Assembly: GCA_020744425.1 (NCBI GenBank)
Contig: JAGMUV010000010.1
Coordinates: forward strand, 930,001 to 994,000
DNA: 64,000 nt
Origin: Dactylonectria macrodidyma
Lineage: Eukaryota; Ascomycota; Sordariomycetes; Hypocreales; Nectriaceae
Direction of reading: 5' to 3'
The translations under genes were made by a program, and so were the position numbers. This document shows, in pieces, positions 1 to 11,170 of the stretch (positions are counted from its first letter, which is position 1; every line of letters starts with the position of its first letter). The notes beneath the pieces were generated by a model, which did no database searches, was not told the DNA's origin, and saw nothing but the letters and a program-made list of their open reading frames with translations.

Positions 1-1493
1 GTCGTCTCTACTCGATGTTGGATACTGGACCGGCCATCAAGGTTCTGCCCTCAGCGGGTCATTGAATCTCCGGGGTCGGCTGGGAAAAGTTGAACCACAG
101 CTCCTCAATGAGCACCGGCCTTATCCGGCACGATATCGGCATAGTAGCGGCTATCTAGAACGGTTTCTCGCTTCTTGTGATGCAGCAGACCCTCTGGCCC
201 ACGTTTGCATGGGCGACCGGGAATTGTTCGTGGGGCAATTTAGTCTCTCTTGCCGTGTGCTCCAGTTACTACGATCTGTCTCAGACGTCAAGAAGACCTC
301 TGAAATCATCACTGTATCACATATACCCCTGCCGGGGGAGGGGGATCATAGTGAGCCACCAGATATCAGCAACGACGCGGTAGACGCAAATGTGATGGTG
401 TCTAGCCAGAGGCTAGCCGTCACAAAGTATGAAATCTCTGGGCTGGGGCTCACGTTATCAAATTACAATGGCAAGTCGCGTTGCGTCTCGGGGGCAGACA
501 TGTTCCCAGACACATACTTGTCTGCAAGAAACACGACAAACCCGGGGCATACAATCTCCTTCGGCGGACTCAACACAATGGTACTGGCGATCCAGTTCCT
601 CCAGGTTGACGAGAGCCAATATCAGAATAAAACTAAGTGGGAAGATACGGCGATTACTGCATATGAATGTGGCCTGTTCTTCAGCATCAATGAATACCAA
701 ATCGTGCTGAGGGATGACATTTTCTATGTGAAAACCGTGTCATCATGGAACAACAAGACTCCTGCTTCATACCTTTCGGAAAATTTAATTATGCAGCAAT
801 ACTTCGAATTCACATACCATACCTTATGTATGGAAGGCGCATGGTTTCCGAGTGCTGATCCCTAAATTTTGATACCTGATGAAGACTGTGTATCTCGTGC
901 AGGCAACCTATCCCAACAATCATTCCATGTCACAGACATCTATGGTCTCCTTTCTCAAGACCCACAAGGATGGTTTTGACCTGCAAGATTGCAAATATAA
1001 CTGCAGCCGTTTCTCGAGGACCTACATCTATCCCTCACAAGTGGATTCAAGCCCCCCGGACCTTATGGCTCGCTGACGTGAGGTAGGGGATATCTCTTCA
1101 ACATTTTCAAATGTTGCCATGAGTTTGACAAAGTGGATGCGTGATTGAGAATTTACCTCAACAAGAACGACTCGCGGCGAGGCTACGACGATGATTCTGA
1201 TCATCCGCGTTCAGTGGATATTCTTGTGTTTTACTGCTGTGACGATTCTCGTTGGTTCTATCTTTGCTTTACTAACTGTTTGGGATACGTATCGATTGAA
1301 GAAACCAGCTTGGAAAGATAGTGCGCTTGTGACATTTGCTCATGCCCCTACTGGAGAGTTCAGAGTTAGCCTTCATGCAGCAGCGGCTACATGCAATATC
1401 ATTGAGCATTGGAAGAATGACACAGGTAATGATGAGTTATCAGGATGCGCTCGGGCAGTTAGTGATGAAAGAAACAAAAGGGACCTAGGTTGA
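1..1493 (+). pseudogene. DUF3176-type membrane protein, broken and 5'-truncated
   Basis: The frame is already open at base 2 and runs to a stop at 865, so the N-terminus lies outside the window. This part resembles the extracellular half of fungal DUF3176 proteins, with an ECGLFFSINEY block near its end. A second piece begins near 1152 in another phase and contains a membrane helix around 1191-1290 (IIRVQWIFLCFTAVTILVG) followed by KKPAWKDSALVTFAH. That matches the C-terminal helix plus 'PAWKSS' segment of the same family. Between them, a stretch resembling the usual pre-helix segment (MSLTKWMRD, about 1120-1146) ends in TGA. I could not link the pieces with plausible introns, so a decayed gene is the best reading; an unusual exon structure is possible. 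Confidence 0.5.
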
Positions 1494-2572
1494 TGTAAAT
1501 AGTCAACATGTCTTTTAAGTGGGGGGTTATATTAGTAGTAACTCGGAGAGAAATGAGCTATTATGGCCAGATTGGTAGCAAATTCATAACTCTTTTAATT
1601 AAATTTAGATGTTTACTGATTATTACAACTTACATCGCTGTTTTTAATTAACATTAGAGTTAGAGTCTTAATACTTACTCACCTGTGGAGTTTACTAGCA
1701 CTGCCTAGCTTCGATTGTCTTGGCTAGCGAGCGCAAGCACTTATATTGTGCTGGCATAGAGGTCCTCGTATACTTGAGGATAGTGACTTCTGGGTCCCTG
1801 GCACTAGGCTTGTGAGGAGAAGAAACTTAGAGAGTGTCTGCACGGCTCGACTTCCGAGATCTATAGCATATGACCCCAATAAGGAAGGAATGCCGAGATG
1901 GGAAACAGCGGAATTTCAGTGTTATGCGGTGTTTAGAGCGGACGAATGATGAGCCGAATTTCACTAGATGGAATCCAGACCATGCCAATCTGACAAAGAA
2001 AGAAATGGATTAGTGGCAACGAGACAGACGATCTTTCCCTAATATATTAGGAACAACTTTTCACGAGCCAACGACGGACACGGCTACGTTAGGCAGGGAA
2101 ATTAATATTTTGATTAGCATGGCCGCTAAAGCTGACACCGCAGTAGGGCTGTCCTTCATAATAAGAAGCTACTCCCTCGTAAACAAGGCAGCAGGGGTTT
2201 CCTCTGAAATCTCATGGGTCTGATCCAACAAGTTTAGAAATGCCCCACTGTTGGTGGCTATAACGCACGATAATCCCAGCAATCTGCATGGGGCTCCTAT
2301 TTTGCAGATTTCAACACCCACACTAGTAGTAAGACGGCACAACTAACGGAACAACTGACCGCTCCGTTGAAGAACGAGCTTATGGTAGTTAGTATCTTTA
2401 CTTTTGCGAGTCCAGAACAGATGTGAGATGCCTGAATTGACCCCTGCTAAAGCATATGCCTCAGAATAACTATAAGAGGTCGCTAGACGCATTAAAAAAA
2501 GCTAGAGGACTCGCCAACGTCAACTTTAACCAGCTCCCTTCGAAGATCAACACCCACACCTAGCAACTTACC
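1494..2572. other. AT-rich stretch without a recognisable gene
   Basis: About 1.1 kb with many short TA-rich tracts (for example 1585-1680) and no coding frame with family similarity. One short open frame at 1746-1949 has no recognisable motif. The composition would fit decayed repeat DNA, but no terminal repeats or transposase remains were seen. A TATAAG at 2471-2476 lies about 100 bp before the next gene and may be its TATA element. Confidence 0.4.
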
Positions 2573-2893
2573 ATGAAGTTCTCCTCTATCCTCGCGGCCG
2601 CAGCTATGGCCTCCATGGCGCAAGCCTGGACCCTCGATTTCTTCGCTTCCAAGGGCACAAAATCGAAGAAGGTTTTCACAAACGGACATGAAAGGAACGA
2701 ATGCACCAATCTTCGTTCTGATTACAACTGGCCTACAACTGAAATTCATTTCGACCCCGAGACTGGCGGCTGGCCGGACGCAAAGGGATACACCGCCTAC
2801 AGCAAGACCAACTGCAAAGGCACGGCTTACTACGGGGTGGAAGGGAGCCAGTTCATGAAGAAAACCTTCAAGAGCTACAAGGTCACGGGCTAA
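2573..2893 (+). CDS. Small secreted protein, 106 aa
   Basis: Single-exon gene. Residues 1-18 form a clear signal peptide: MKFSS, a hydrophobic core of Ala/Met, then a likely cleavage at AQA-W. The mature part is about 88 residues, rich in Lys, Tyr and Gly. It has only two cysteines (NECTN and TNCKG), which could make one disulfide. The ATG is preceded by a TATAAG at 2471-2476 and a CT-rich leader, supporting this start. I do not recognise a family. Small secreted proteins of this type include candidate effectors and cell-wall or antimicrobial proteins, but nothing in the sequence decides between these. Confidence 0.65.
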   Translation: MKFSSILAAAAMASMAQAWTLDFFASKGTKSKKVFTNGHERNECTNLRSDYNWPTTEIHFDPETGGWPDAKGYTAYSKTNCKGTAYYGVEGSQFMKKTFKSYKVTG

Positions 2894-3274
2894 AGTCCTC
2901 AATGCATTTACATTATCTTCGAAAGGGAGTGCATTTAGTAACACCAATGTTTGCGAATGCTAGGAAGAGGCAGATGGCTTTTAGTTGAGAAGAATAAGAT
3001 CGGCGAGGCGAAACAGCGAGGTTGAGATGAAAGGGGCAATGGGTCACGTGGGAGTAGTCGAAGGGGTAGACAACGCATCTGACCAATCACCGTTCAACTT
3101 TTTCTAAATACGTCATAGCTGTTTGTGCGTCTGTTACTGCTGTAGCTGTGGCGTATGTTATGTCCAGAGATTGGAGACTAGAAAACTATCAGAGTCTGCA
3201 GTGTAGCCAGTTCCAGCTCGTATATCGATGATGCTATGTCTTCTGGTTGTATAATAGTCTTCAGTTGGCGCCAT

Positions 3275-4842
3275 CTATAGCCGTTTTAGTTTATTCGCTA
3301 GCCCTTCGACTCCGGACTCATCTGCCGCATCCAGATAACCGCAGATCCTGCCTTTTGGGTCCCTCGTCTTTCGTATAGCCGACAACCTTTCTCCTGCCTC
3401 ATTAGACCAGTACTTGGTTGGGCGGGCTGCGATATCATGGTCTCCGAAGTAGGTCCCAACAGAGTGTACTTCGAGTTCCGCCATGTGTTCTTGCATCCAT
3501 TTTTCGTTTCGCTCATCATCCTCGGCATGCTCGTAAATCGCGTAGAGGGCGATGTAAAAGTCCGTCTGCAGGCTTAGAGCCATGTCTTGCAGAGGTCGTC
3601 TGCTCACGGGATTCATCGGCTCCCAAAAAGCAACGCCGTCTTTGGATGGAAGCTCGGTAAAGGCTTTCTTGCAGATCTCCACCACGTCGGCACTCTGGTC
3701 CAGCCAGACAGTGTCAGCGATATAGCGGAAACCCTCCACCCAGACCGCCTTCTCTGCTTCTTTATATTCCTGTGCAAAACTGGTATCAACGCAATCCTCG
3801 GCCATCACCGTTCCTGAGGGATGCGTTTTGATCAGAGACTCCAGCTTTGAAAGCGCGTCGGCCTCGGATTCTGCGAAGACGGTGCTGTTGACTATGATGA
3901 CACGTTCATCGCGACCGCGTGGAACAAGGGTGGTAACGCCGACTTCAATATCATCACTCAAAGTGGGAGTGAGCTGAGCAACAAGCTATTAGCTTCTAGG
4001 GTGGTGGTGATAGGAGGGAACACTGGTCTTACGCTGACTAGCCACCTCATCACCACTTCGTACATGTCAATTGGCCATATGTACGCGTTTCGTTTGTAAA
4101 GCTTGGGAAGCGGTCGGGTCTTAAAGAAGAATCTCGTAACGATGGCAGGGAAACCTGTGGAATCAATCAGAGCCACGTTTACGAACCAGACTTTCGCCAA
4201 TCTTACCTGGGCCAGCACCCCGCGCGGCCCAGAACAGGTCCGAGTTCTCGAACTCGTCGCAGTACTTGGCCTCCCCATCAGCCGTGACTACATCGAGGCC
4301 GACAAGGTACTCGCAGGTATAGCCATAAGACTATTGGGAGCATCAGCAAGAAAAATCGGGTTTCCATTATTGGTGATTGTTACCCGGGCGTTGACCCCCA
4401 TCCCGCCCTGAAGCACAAATCCACCCAGTCCGACTCCGGCGCAGTGGCCTGAAGGTGTAAACCGCTTCTTTGACTCCAAGAATAGAGCTAGCTCGATGCT
4501 AGTGGTGCTCGGGGAAGCGTGAACAATCCTGGTAGTCTCCTCGTATTCGAGGTGTTTGAAATCAACCAGGTCGATCAAGACAGCATCCTCGCGGATGCTC
4601 CAAAGGGCCCAGCTGTGACCACCGGATCGAATGGAAACCCTGACACCAAGCCTTTCCGCAAGCTTGACAGACGCTACGACCTCGTCCACAGTCTTAGGTT
4701 TCACGATGGCCCGAGGAGATCGCTGCGTGCGCTTGGCGTTCCATACGCGATCGCGCGCGGTCTGGAACTCGGCCGGGTCCGCCGTGTCTCTCCAGAGGAT
4801 GGGAAAGCCATCAGGGAGGCCATAGGAAAGGGAATCGGTCAT
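3275..4842 (-). CDS. FAD-linked oxidase (PCMH/BBE type), apparently frameshifted
   Basis: Oxidoreductase of the berberine-bridge-enzyme-like group, about 468 aa if repaired. Exons: 4384-4842, 4207-4330, 4033-4154, 3275-3974. The first exon carries IRSGGHSW (71-78) and SGHCAGVGLGG (131-141); His76 and Cys134 are the expected bicovalent FAD attachment residues. Exon 2 gives the usual CEYLVGLDVVTADGE and FWAARGAGPG blocks. Introns 1 and 2 (53 and 52 nt) keep phase. Intron 3 (3975-4032) has good GTAAGA and CAG signals but leaves the last exon out of frame by one base at a run of four T (3960-3963, coding strand). Removing one T would restore the frame. There is no obvious signal peptide. It is divergent from the MFS gene at 5280. 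The substrate is unknown; a phenolic is plausible from context. Confidence 0.75.
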
Positions 4843-5279
4843 TGTAAGAAGGATAAAAAGGTGTGTGATCTGGTGATATGTGGGGTAGAGGTTAGGATTC
4901 GGTGTGAGTAAGCTCAGACGCGCCGTTGTGATCTGCGCACACAGTTGCTCTTATAACGGAATAACGCTTTCTCAAGCACCAGAATGAGGATACTCAGTAG
5001 AAAACTTGGAGTTATAGTGTTCCGATTAGCGCTTATTGAGAAGGTTCGTCACTTCCCGAAGGACGAGTGGGTATTGCGGCTGGGAGAGGACGATTGGACT
5101 CGGCTGTTCGGGAACTGACGCCGGATGCCCGCATCTTCGGAAACACCGGTTGGATGAACCCGCTAGTCTCAGTGAGTTTCCTGATGCCGCTCGCCCATTT
5201 CATTTGAGGCCCCTCCAGTACGGTTATTGTAACTTTCTTCTTTCTCTACCTAACCGCTTTGAAGCGAAAGAAAACGGAA
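4843..5279. promoter_or_regulatory. Divergent promoter, FAD oxidase / MFS permease
   Basis: A 437-bp gap between two divergent start codons. It contains CCGGATGCCCGC at 5121-5132, a copy of the element repeated in the other promoters of this cluster. A pyrimidine-rich stretch (TTTCTTCTTTCTCTACC) lies just before the MFS start, a common fungal leader feature. Confidence 0.5.
5121..5132 (+). promoter_or_regulatory. CCGGATGCCCGC element
   Basis: Shares CGGATGCCCGC with 18339-18349. It lies 159 bp before the MFS start and 279 bp before the FAD oxidase start. A further CGG half-site follows at 5138-5140. Confidence 0.45.
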
Positions 5280-6692
5280 ATGGCCCACCATGACCCAGCT
5301 AACACATCGCAGCCCTCCGAAGCTGACCCTCTCCTGGGGAGGGAAACAGCTTCGCCCACGTCCTATGCCACGACGTCGTCAGAGCCTCCCGTGTTATTCC
5401 CCGAAGGAGGTCTCCATGGCTGGCTTGCCGTGCTGAGCGCCTTCAGTGTGCAATTCGTCACCTTTGGCTACATCACCTCCTTCGGCGTGTACGAAACATA
5501 CTACTTGCAAACCCTGTTGCAGGATTGCTCCCTTTCAGAGGTTGCCTGGATAGGTTCGATCCAGATGTGGGCGCAGCTTTCGGCCATGGTAGTCAGCGGC
5601 CCTCTTGCTGATCGGTATGGCCTTCAGGTTTGTGGGTCACTTCTTCTCATTGGTGCAATCTTGTTGACGTAGAGCACAGGTCGTGATTTGGCCGTCCGCT
5701 GTCTCGTTGGTCCTTGCCATCGCAGGCACGAGTTTCTGCCGCGAATATTACCAATTTATCTTATGCCAGGGCCTTCTCCAGGGTGCTTCTAGCGGCATGC
5801 TGCTGGCTCCCGTCATGGCGGTCCTAGGGCACTTCTTTCATAAAAAGCGAGCTCTGTTCATGTCGATGGCATCCGTGGGCTCGCCTCTTGGCGGCATCGT
5901 CTACCCCATCATCCTCACAAAGATGCTGCGCAGCTCTTCGCTGGGCTTCGCTTGGACCCAGCGTGTCATTGCCCTCATGGTTGCTGCGATCTTGAGTGTG
6001 GCGGTCCTGGGCTCCAATCATAGTTTCAAGCACCGAAGCGGTCCCTTCATTCTCTTTTCCGCATTCAGAAACCCGGCGTATGCGTTCCAAATTGTCGGGC
6101 TGTTCCTCTTGTGGTTGGGTGTTCTGACGCCTTACTTTTATCTCGCAGAGTACGCATTGAGACATAACATATCGGGAACGTTGTCCACTTACATCTTTGC
6201 GTTCCTCAATGGAGGATCGCTTGCTGGACGTCTGTTCTCAGGTGCACTGACTTTACGTCTCGGCCCTTTCAACGTGATGATCTTGGCTACAACGTTCAAC
6301 GCAATTCTACTCTTCTTTTGGCTGAAGGCCGTCTCAGAGCAGGAGCTGGTTGCGTTTGCCGTGCTCTATGGCGCCACTTCTGGCGCAATTAACGGGTTGA
6401 TGGTATCGACGATGGGGCATACTGCGCCTCATCCAAGTCAGGTTTGTACTAAGCCTTGGTCTTTCGCAAAGTGTGCGCTGATGAATACTTCCAGATTGGA
6501 ACATATATTGGCATGGGCTCGTCAATCATCGCAATTGCAGGGCTGACTGGAGCTCCGATTACAGGAGCACTGATTAGCGCGTATGGCAGATATACTGAGG
6601 CTATCGTCTTCAGCGGTTGTGTCTCGGTCCTCGGCGTGTGTTTCTTTATGGTGGCGAGAATCTTCTTCGGGAAAGGGAAGACTTTCGTCTAA
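5280..6692 (+). CDS. MFS permease, monocarboxylate-porter-like
   Basis: Membrane transporter of 435 aa. Exons: 5280-5627, 5680-6441, 6495-6692; all junctions are in phase, with introns of 52 and 53 nt. The start chosen is MAHHDPANTSQ. An upstream in-frame ATG at 5259 would add only seven residues. The hydrophilic N-terminus (about 45 residues) leads into FPEGGLHGWLAVLSAFSVQF, typical of the fungal MCT-like group, followed by about 12 hydrophobic segments. The loop 2-3 motif reads GPLADRYGLQ. The probable role is uptake or export of an aromatic or carboxylate compound. Position next to the oxidase, with a shared promoter element, ties it to the phenolic catabolic cluster. Confidence 0.85.
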
Positions 6693-7167
6693 GCAAGATC
6701 ATATCGCTGTTCCAGTCCTAGTCCGATTTTATCAATCTTTGGTCGACGAGTAGCGGGTTGGGAGCTCCTACGGGTCTGTTTATCCTGTCTGGATTAGGAC
6801 CTTTAGACGTTCTCAACAGCTGATGTGGGCTAGGCAACGCACCTTCACACTGCATAGATGTTGTAACTACAGGGTTCTACACTGGACTCGTGAGTTTGGG
6901 ATAGGCTAATCCGATTGGTTTTATATTAGCAATGAATTTAAGACTTGTCAGCTTTCTAGCCAATGAGAAATCATGTTACACTCCCTATCTCTTTGACTTT
7001 TGTCTCAGTCATGGAACACTTTTGGGATCGCGCGTTAATTCACTCATGGTAACTAATGTTTGTTTTACAACTTCTAAAAATTTCACAAGGCGAATTACCA
7101 AATATTTCCGACCAAAGATTGAAACCCGTACCAATTCCTGCCGGTCAGACCCCAGAGTCAATCCAGT

Positions 7168-9103
7168 CTAAGGGTCTTCGCAAACCCAACTGCTAGCTGC
7201 GTTAGAGTCCATCGTGTGTCCCAGCCATTCTCGCAACTTCGCCCGCTGCGGATACATACACAACGGCCGCTGCCTAATGATAGAGGCCTCTGGGTCGTCG
7301 TTCTCCCACTTTGTGGCGATAATCTGCGTGGGTGCTGTCCCATTTTCAACCCACTCCATCAAAGCCAACATGACGTCGTGCTGGGCGTTCTCAAATCCGG
7401 GAACAGAGCGGGCTGTTGGGCCGGGCGCCAAGGTTCCGGCTTGGCCCGCCCCAGCAAAATACCACGGTGCCTTCATATTTTCCGGTGTTTGGAAGCAGTG
7501 CCTATGACGAGGATGAGCACTTAACACAGCTGGCAGCATGTCCCAACAAACGAGGGATACTAAGTAATCCCGAGAGGAAGATGGAGATCATGGCGCATGG
7601 TGACTACTCACTGCATTCCTGGTACGTAGAAAAGCCTGTATGATTCACTTAGCTTTACTCCACGCGGTTTGAGCGTCTCCAGCACCCGGTTGTAGAAATA
7701 CTGGCTGAGGCCGGGTGCAATTCCGCCGTCCGCAAGGCCATGATAATGAAGCAGCTTCCCACGACGCCGGAAGAACGGAGAGAGGTCGAAGTTATCCGCT
7801 GTCGCATTACCGGGGTTCACCTGCTCTGAAACAGCAATGAGGTTGGAAGTGAAGTCCTGCCATTGCCAACTGGATCCCAGGCCAACCATATATTTCATGT
7901 AATCTGGCCACATTATACGGAGTCAGTTACAGCAGCAACTCGGAGGAAAGGGGATGGTACTGACCTATACCTAGCCCACTAGGCTCGTCCGCTAAGGGAT
8001 ACTGTGCCCACTGTGCCTCACTCCCGAGGAGCAGGTGCGGAAAGATGAATGTTTGGTTAGTCTCTACCCAGTCATTGTAAATTTTATACAGCGTTGGGAG
8101 CTGCTCAGCCGTGAGGCACGACCCTGTAGGAGAGCCTGAGTTACACAGAAGCGCCGCCGGCTGAAATTCGCAGCCCGTAGGGAAGGAAATGATGTTATCC
8201 ACGACGCCGTCCTGAGGATCACATTGTTTCAAGACCTCAGATCCAATGACGGGATACAGCTCTGGAGGGATGTGATACGACGCGGTGGTTGGTAGGTTAT
8301 GGAGGGCGATCCTGACACTCCAAGGCTGGAGGTGCGTGGTCCACCAGGCAGGGGCCCCTACAAGAATGCCGTCGAACTCGTCCGGATACTCTTGGGCCTC
8401 CTTGAGACCCTGCCGGCCGCCGGTCGAACACCCGCTATAATAGCTATAGGCGATGTCACGCGCATAATATCGTTGTATGACCTGCTTAGCCACCTGGGTC
8501 GAGCCCTGCATCGACTTGTAACCCCAGTTGGCCACCGCTTCTGGGTCGTTCGCCGCCCACGATCCATCGTGCGGCGCGGAAAGATGGCCCGTATCGGTGG
8601 ACATGGTCGCGAAACCGTACTGTACGCCGGCGCCCTGTCTTGCTTGGTTAATGCGATGAAAACCTCGCCGGACTGGAAAATGTGTTTGGAGGTGGCTATA
8701 CCATATCCTGCCAGTTGATGCCACCAGCAAACCCTCCATTTCCAACTGCGCTATTGACATGTAAGCCGTCTACTTCGAGATAATGTGGCAGCGACCAGTA
8801 AAACACGTACAGGAATCGGCCATTCCAATGCTTAGGCAAGAACAATCCAAAATCGTAACTTGAGTCCTGGTCCGCCGAGACTTTGATTTGAAGTGCACAG
8901 AGAGCGGGCAAACCTGATGGTGATTTGGGGAAGCCCAGGTTTGAAGGGGGGACAACAAAGGTCGAGTTATCCTCCAAGACTTGCGCCGAGACGAGGCTTG
9001 CATGGTTGGGTAGAAGGTCGCGGGCAGAATGAGGGTTGCATGGCATAGAAAAGGTGGCCATGGCCATCACCATTTGGAGCTCAGGCAGTGAGGGTAGAAT
9101 CAT
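7168..9103 (-). CDS. Tannase/feruloyl esterase family esterase
   Basis: Serine esterase of 563 aa. Exons: 8702-9103, 7971-8634, 7612-7903, 7168-7501; three introns (67, 67, 110 nt) all keep phase. The family CS-D-HC signature is complete. The nucleophile is Ser204 in SGCSTGGRQG with adjacent Cys203, Asp414 lies in HGLADGG, and His454 lies in GMQHCFQ with adjacent Cys455; the two cysteines are expected to tether the triad. Family members hydrolyse gallate, ferulate and other phenolic esters and are normally secreted. The N-terminus here is only weakly hydrophobic, so secretion is uncertain. It is divergent from the quercetinase gene, sharing 431 bp with the cluster promoter element. This pairing suggests it hydrolyses the depside made by quercetinase (inference). 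Confidence 0.88.
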
Positions 9104-9534
9104 GGTTGAAGCGATCGAATAGTCGTGCCTTCAAAAACGTGGAAATAGGAAAATGAAAAAATTAATAAAAAAAATAAAAATAAAAAAAGAGAAAAAGTAT
9201 CTGAGTGAAGCGTCACGAGTCTGGTGAGTAGGACGATGTGCTAGACCAGGGGACTGCTCGGATGCCCTCAACCGAACCTCCCCACACCCTGATGCCATAG
9301 GAAAACCCGAGAAGCCGCCCCTCCCCCACAACACCCGAATGCGTCTTCACAAATCCGATAACCCATGCCCAGTTCAAGCCCATGACGTGAGCCAACTTGT
9401 TATTATGCAGCTGTGGGCAGCGTGGGACAGGAGAAGAGACTGGCTCATACAAGAGCATGCTGTCGGTAGTTCCTCAATCTCCTAGAACATTTCCACTTCA
9501 CGCTCGTAACGTGTTTCCCCTACCGTCACCAGCA
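9104..9534. promoter_or_regulatory. Divergent promoter, esterase / quercetinase
   Basis: The 431-bp region contains CTCGGATGCCCTCA at 9257-9270, identical over 14 bases to a site upstream of the cluster regulator (18351-18364). The esterase side carries an A-rich low-complexity tract at about 9145-9200, which is T-rich on the coding strand and just before its ATG. Confidence 0.55.
9257..9270 (+). promoter_or_regulatory. CTCGGATGCCCTCA element
   Basis: Identical over 14 bases to 18351-18364. It is followed by ACCG, giving CGG-N10-CCG, a spacing compatible with a dimeric Zn2Cys6 site. It lies 154 bp from the esterase start and 265 bp from the quercetinase start. Confidence 0.55.
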
Positions 9535-10668
9535 ATGTTGCAGCTCATCCGCCAGATCTTTGTCTTCTTCTCTGCTTTCCCTGTGCAGACTCCACTCAGG
9601 TCACGCCCCAGCCTCGAGTTGTTGAACCCTCCTCATCATCCGAGGCCGTACGTGATCCGCCACTATGCTCCCGCTAACGGGGTCGTGACGGGCAACATTG
9701 TCTTTCGCTTCCCCGTCACTGGCCCTGCCTCCGACAACGAGTTCACTCTCGTGGGGACCAACGGGCCGGGTTCCGAGGATCTGGTGGTGCTTCCACATAT
9801 ACACAAGACGCACTACGAGAGCTTCTACAATATCAAAGGCCGCGTCGAGCTGTGGACCCAGCACGGCGGGAACACCGAGCAACAGGCGCGCTCCTTGACT
9901 CAAGGGGACTTTGGCGCCGCTCCGACCTATACCAACCACACTCTCCGGCTGGTAGACCCGGATACCGAGTTACTAGGCGTCGTTGTTCCGGGTGGTTTCG
10001 AGGACATGTTCTATTACATCGGCGACAAGTGGGACGCGGCCAACGCCGTGCCCTACGATCCCTCGCTGCCGCCGATTCGGAACCCAGGCACCAATCACAC
10101 GCTTCTCGACTCCCTCGAGCGCTTCGATGTTTGGAGCCAGCTCGACTTCGTCCCCCGGCGCGACCTCATCAACGGCGCGGCCCCAGCGTGTCAACCCTGG
10201 CACCGGGGCTTCAACCCCATCGCAAACGACAGCGACACAGCCTACTTTGTGGCCAACGGCTTCGGGCCCAAGTACCTCGACCGTGACTTGACAGGGTTCT
10301 GGCAGCTTGTACAACCGCTCATCACACCCGAGGCGTCCGGCAACACCACCTTCAGCATGGCGACCATCTCGATGAGCGGACTACCGCCTCGGCGCTCACC
10401 GTCCAGCGTGCCGTCTTTCGCACAGCCGAATGGCTGCGCCTTCTCGGTCGTCGAGGGCAGGCTGACAGTGACCATTGAGGGCTACGACAGCGCCCATCTG
10501 GGAACCGGCGATGTTGTCTTTATCCCCAAGGAGACGAAGTTTACATACTACAGCCAGGCCTCGTTCACAAAGGTTTTGTACGTTTCGGGGGGGTCTCGTG
10601 GAATCGATCAGCAGCTCATTCAGAGGGGCGAATGGGTCACCAGCCCGATGTTCCCAGCGGAATATTAG
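9535..10668 (+). CDS. Quercetin 2,3-dioxygenase-like bicupin
   Basis: Single-exon gene, 377 aa from the ATG at 9535. Upstream in-frame codons exist from 9397 but lie in the likely leader. The N-terminus (MLQLIRQIFVFFSAFPVQT) looks like a signal sequence, as in secreted fungal quercetinases. The first cupin carries His88, His90, Glu95 (HIHKTHYE) and His135 (YTNHT). That spacing matches the copper ligands of the Aspergillus enzyme. A second cupin occupies roughly residues 265-365. The reaction in the family is oxidative opening of flavonol ring C, giving a depside and carbon monoxide. It is GC-rich compared with Region B. It shares a divergent promoter with a phenolic esterase. A pirin-like or other cupin function is less likely because of the ligand spacing. 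Confidence 0.85.
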   Translation: MLQLIRQIFVFFSAFPVQTPLRSRPSLELLNPPHHPRPYVIRHYAPANGVVTGNIVFRFPVTGPASDNEFTLVGTNGPGSEDLVVLPHIHKTHYESFYNIKGRVELWTQHGGNTEQQARSLTQGDFGAAPTYTNHTLRLVDPDTELLGVVVPGGFEDMFYYIGDKWDAANAVPYDPSLPPIRNPGTNHTLLDSLERFDVWSQLDFVPRRDLINGAAPACQPWHRGFNPIANDSDTAYFVANGFGPKYLDRDLTGFWQLVQPLITPEASGNTTFSMATISMSGLPPRRSPSSVPSFAQPNGCAFSVVEGRLTVTIEGYDSAHLGTGDVVFIPKETKFTYYSQASFTKVLYVSGGSRGIDQQLIQRGEWVTSPMFPAEY

Positions 10669-11170
10669 GGGCGCATCTTTCGAGTTTTCGTGGAGTTGTG
10701 TATACAATTCATCGCAGTGCGGAGACCAGCATAGGAATCTTTACTCACGGCACTGCTGTCGCTTCATTTTAAAACCTTCACACCTGTACAAGTGGATTGA
10801 AAAATTGCAGCAATATTAGTCCATTGAAAAGTCATTGTTAAAGCCTATTAGCAGTATTAATAAGTATTTTGCTTAGTAAAGGCTATCCGCTTTTTCTAGT
10901 GAAGACAAATCTTCTCACCTTATTCACTATCAACGAACTGTTTATTGTATTTACCCTGTACACAGTACAGAGAGTCAAATACTATTATCGCTTTAGAGCA
11001 TATACCTACCGATGTCTGGCTACAGTTCAGTTCCGCTACATTCCTTTATTTTGTTACTTGCATAGATTTTATGCTCAATATGCTATGTTTCTATCGCTCC
11101 TGTCTTTCAAGTACTGCGCGCTTGTTCTCAGCATCCGGCCCGGTCTTTCTGCGGCCGTCCTTGTTCTCGA
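10669..11170. other. Convergent intergenic region
   Basis: About 500 bp between the converging ends of the quercetinase and aldehyde dehydrogenase genes. It is AT-rich with several AATATT/TTATT tracts of the kind used for 3'-end formation. No gene was seen; the open frames here are long only because they run into the antisense of the dehydrogenase. Confidence 0.4.

Noticed and set aside
6932..7171. 79-codon frame after the MFS gene
   Set aside because: No motif, AT-rich, and lies in a convergent 3' region.
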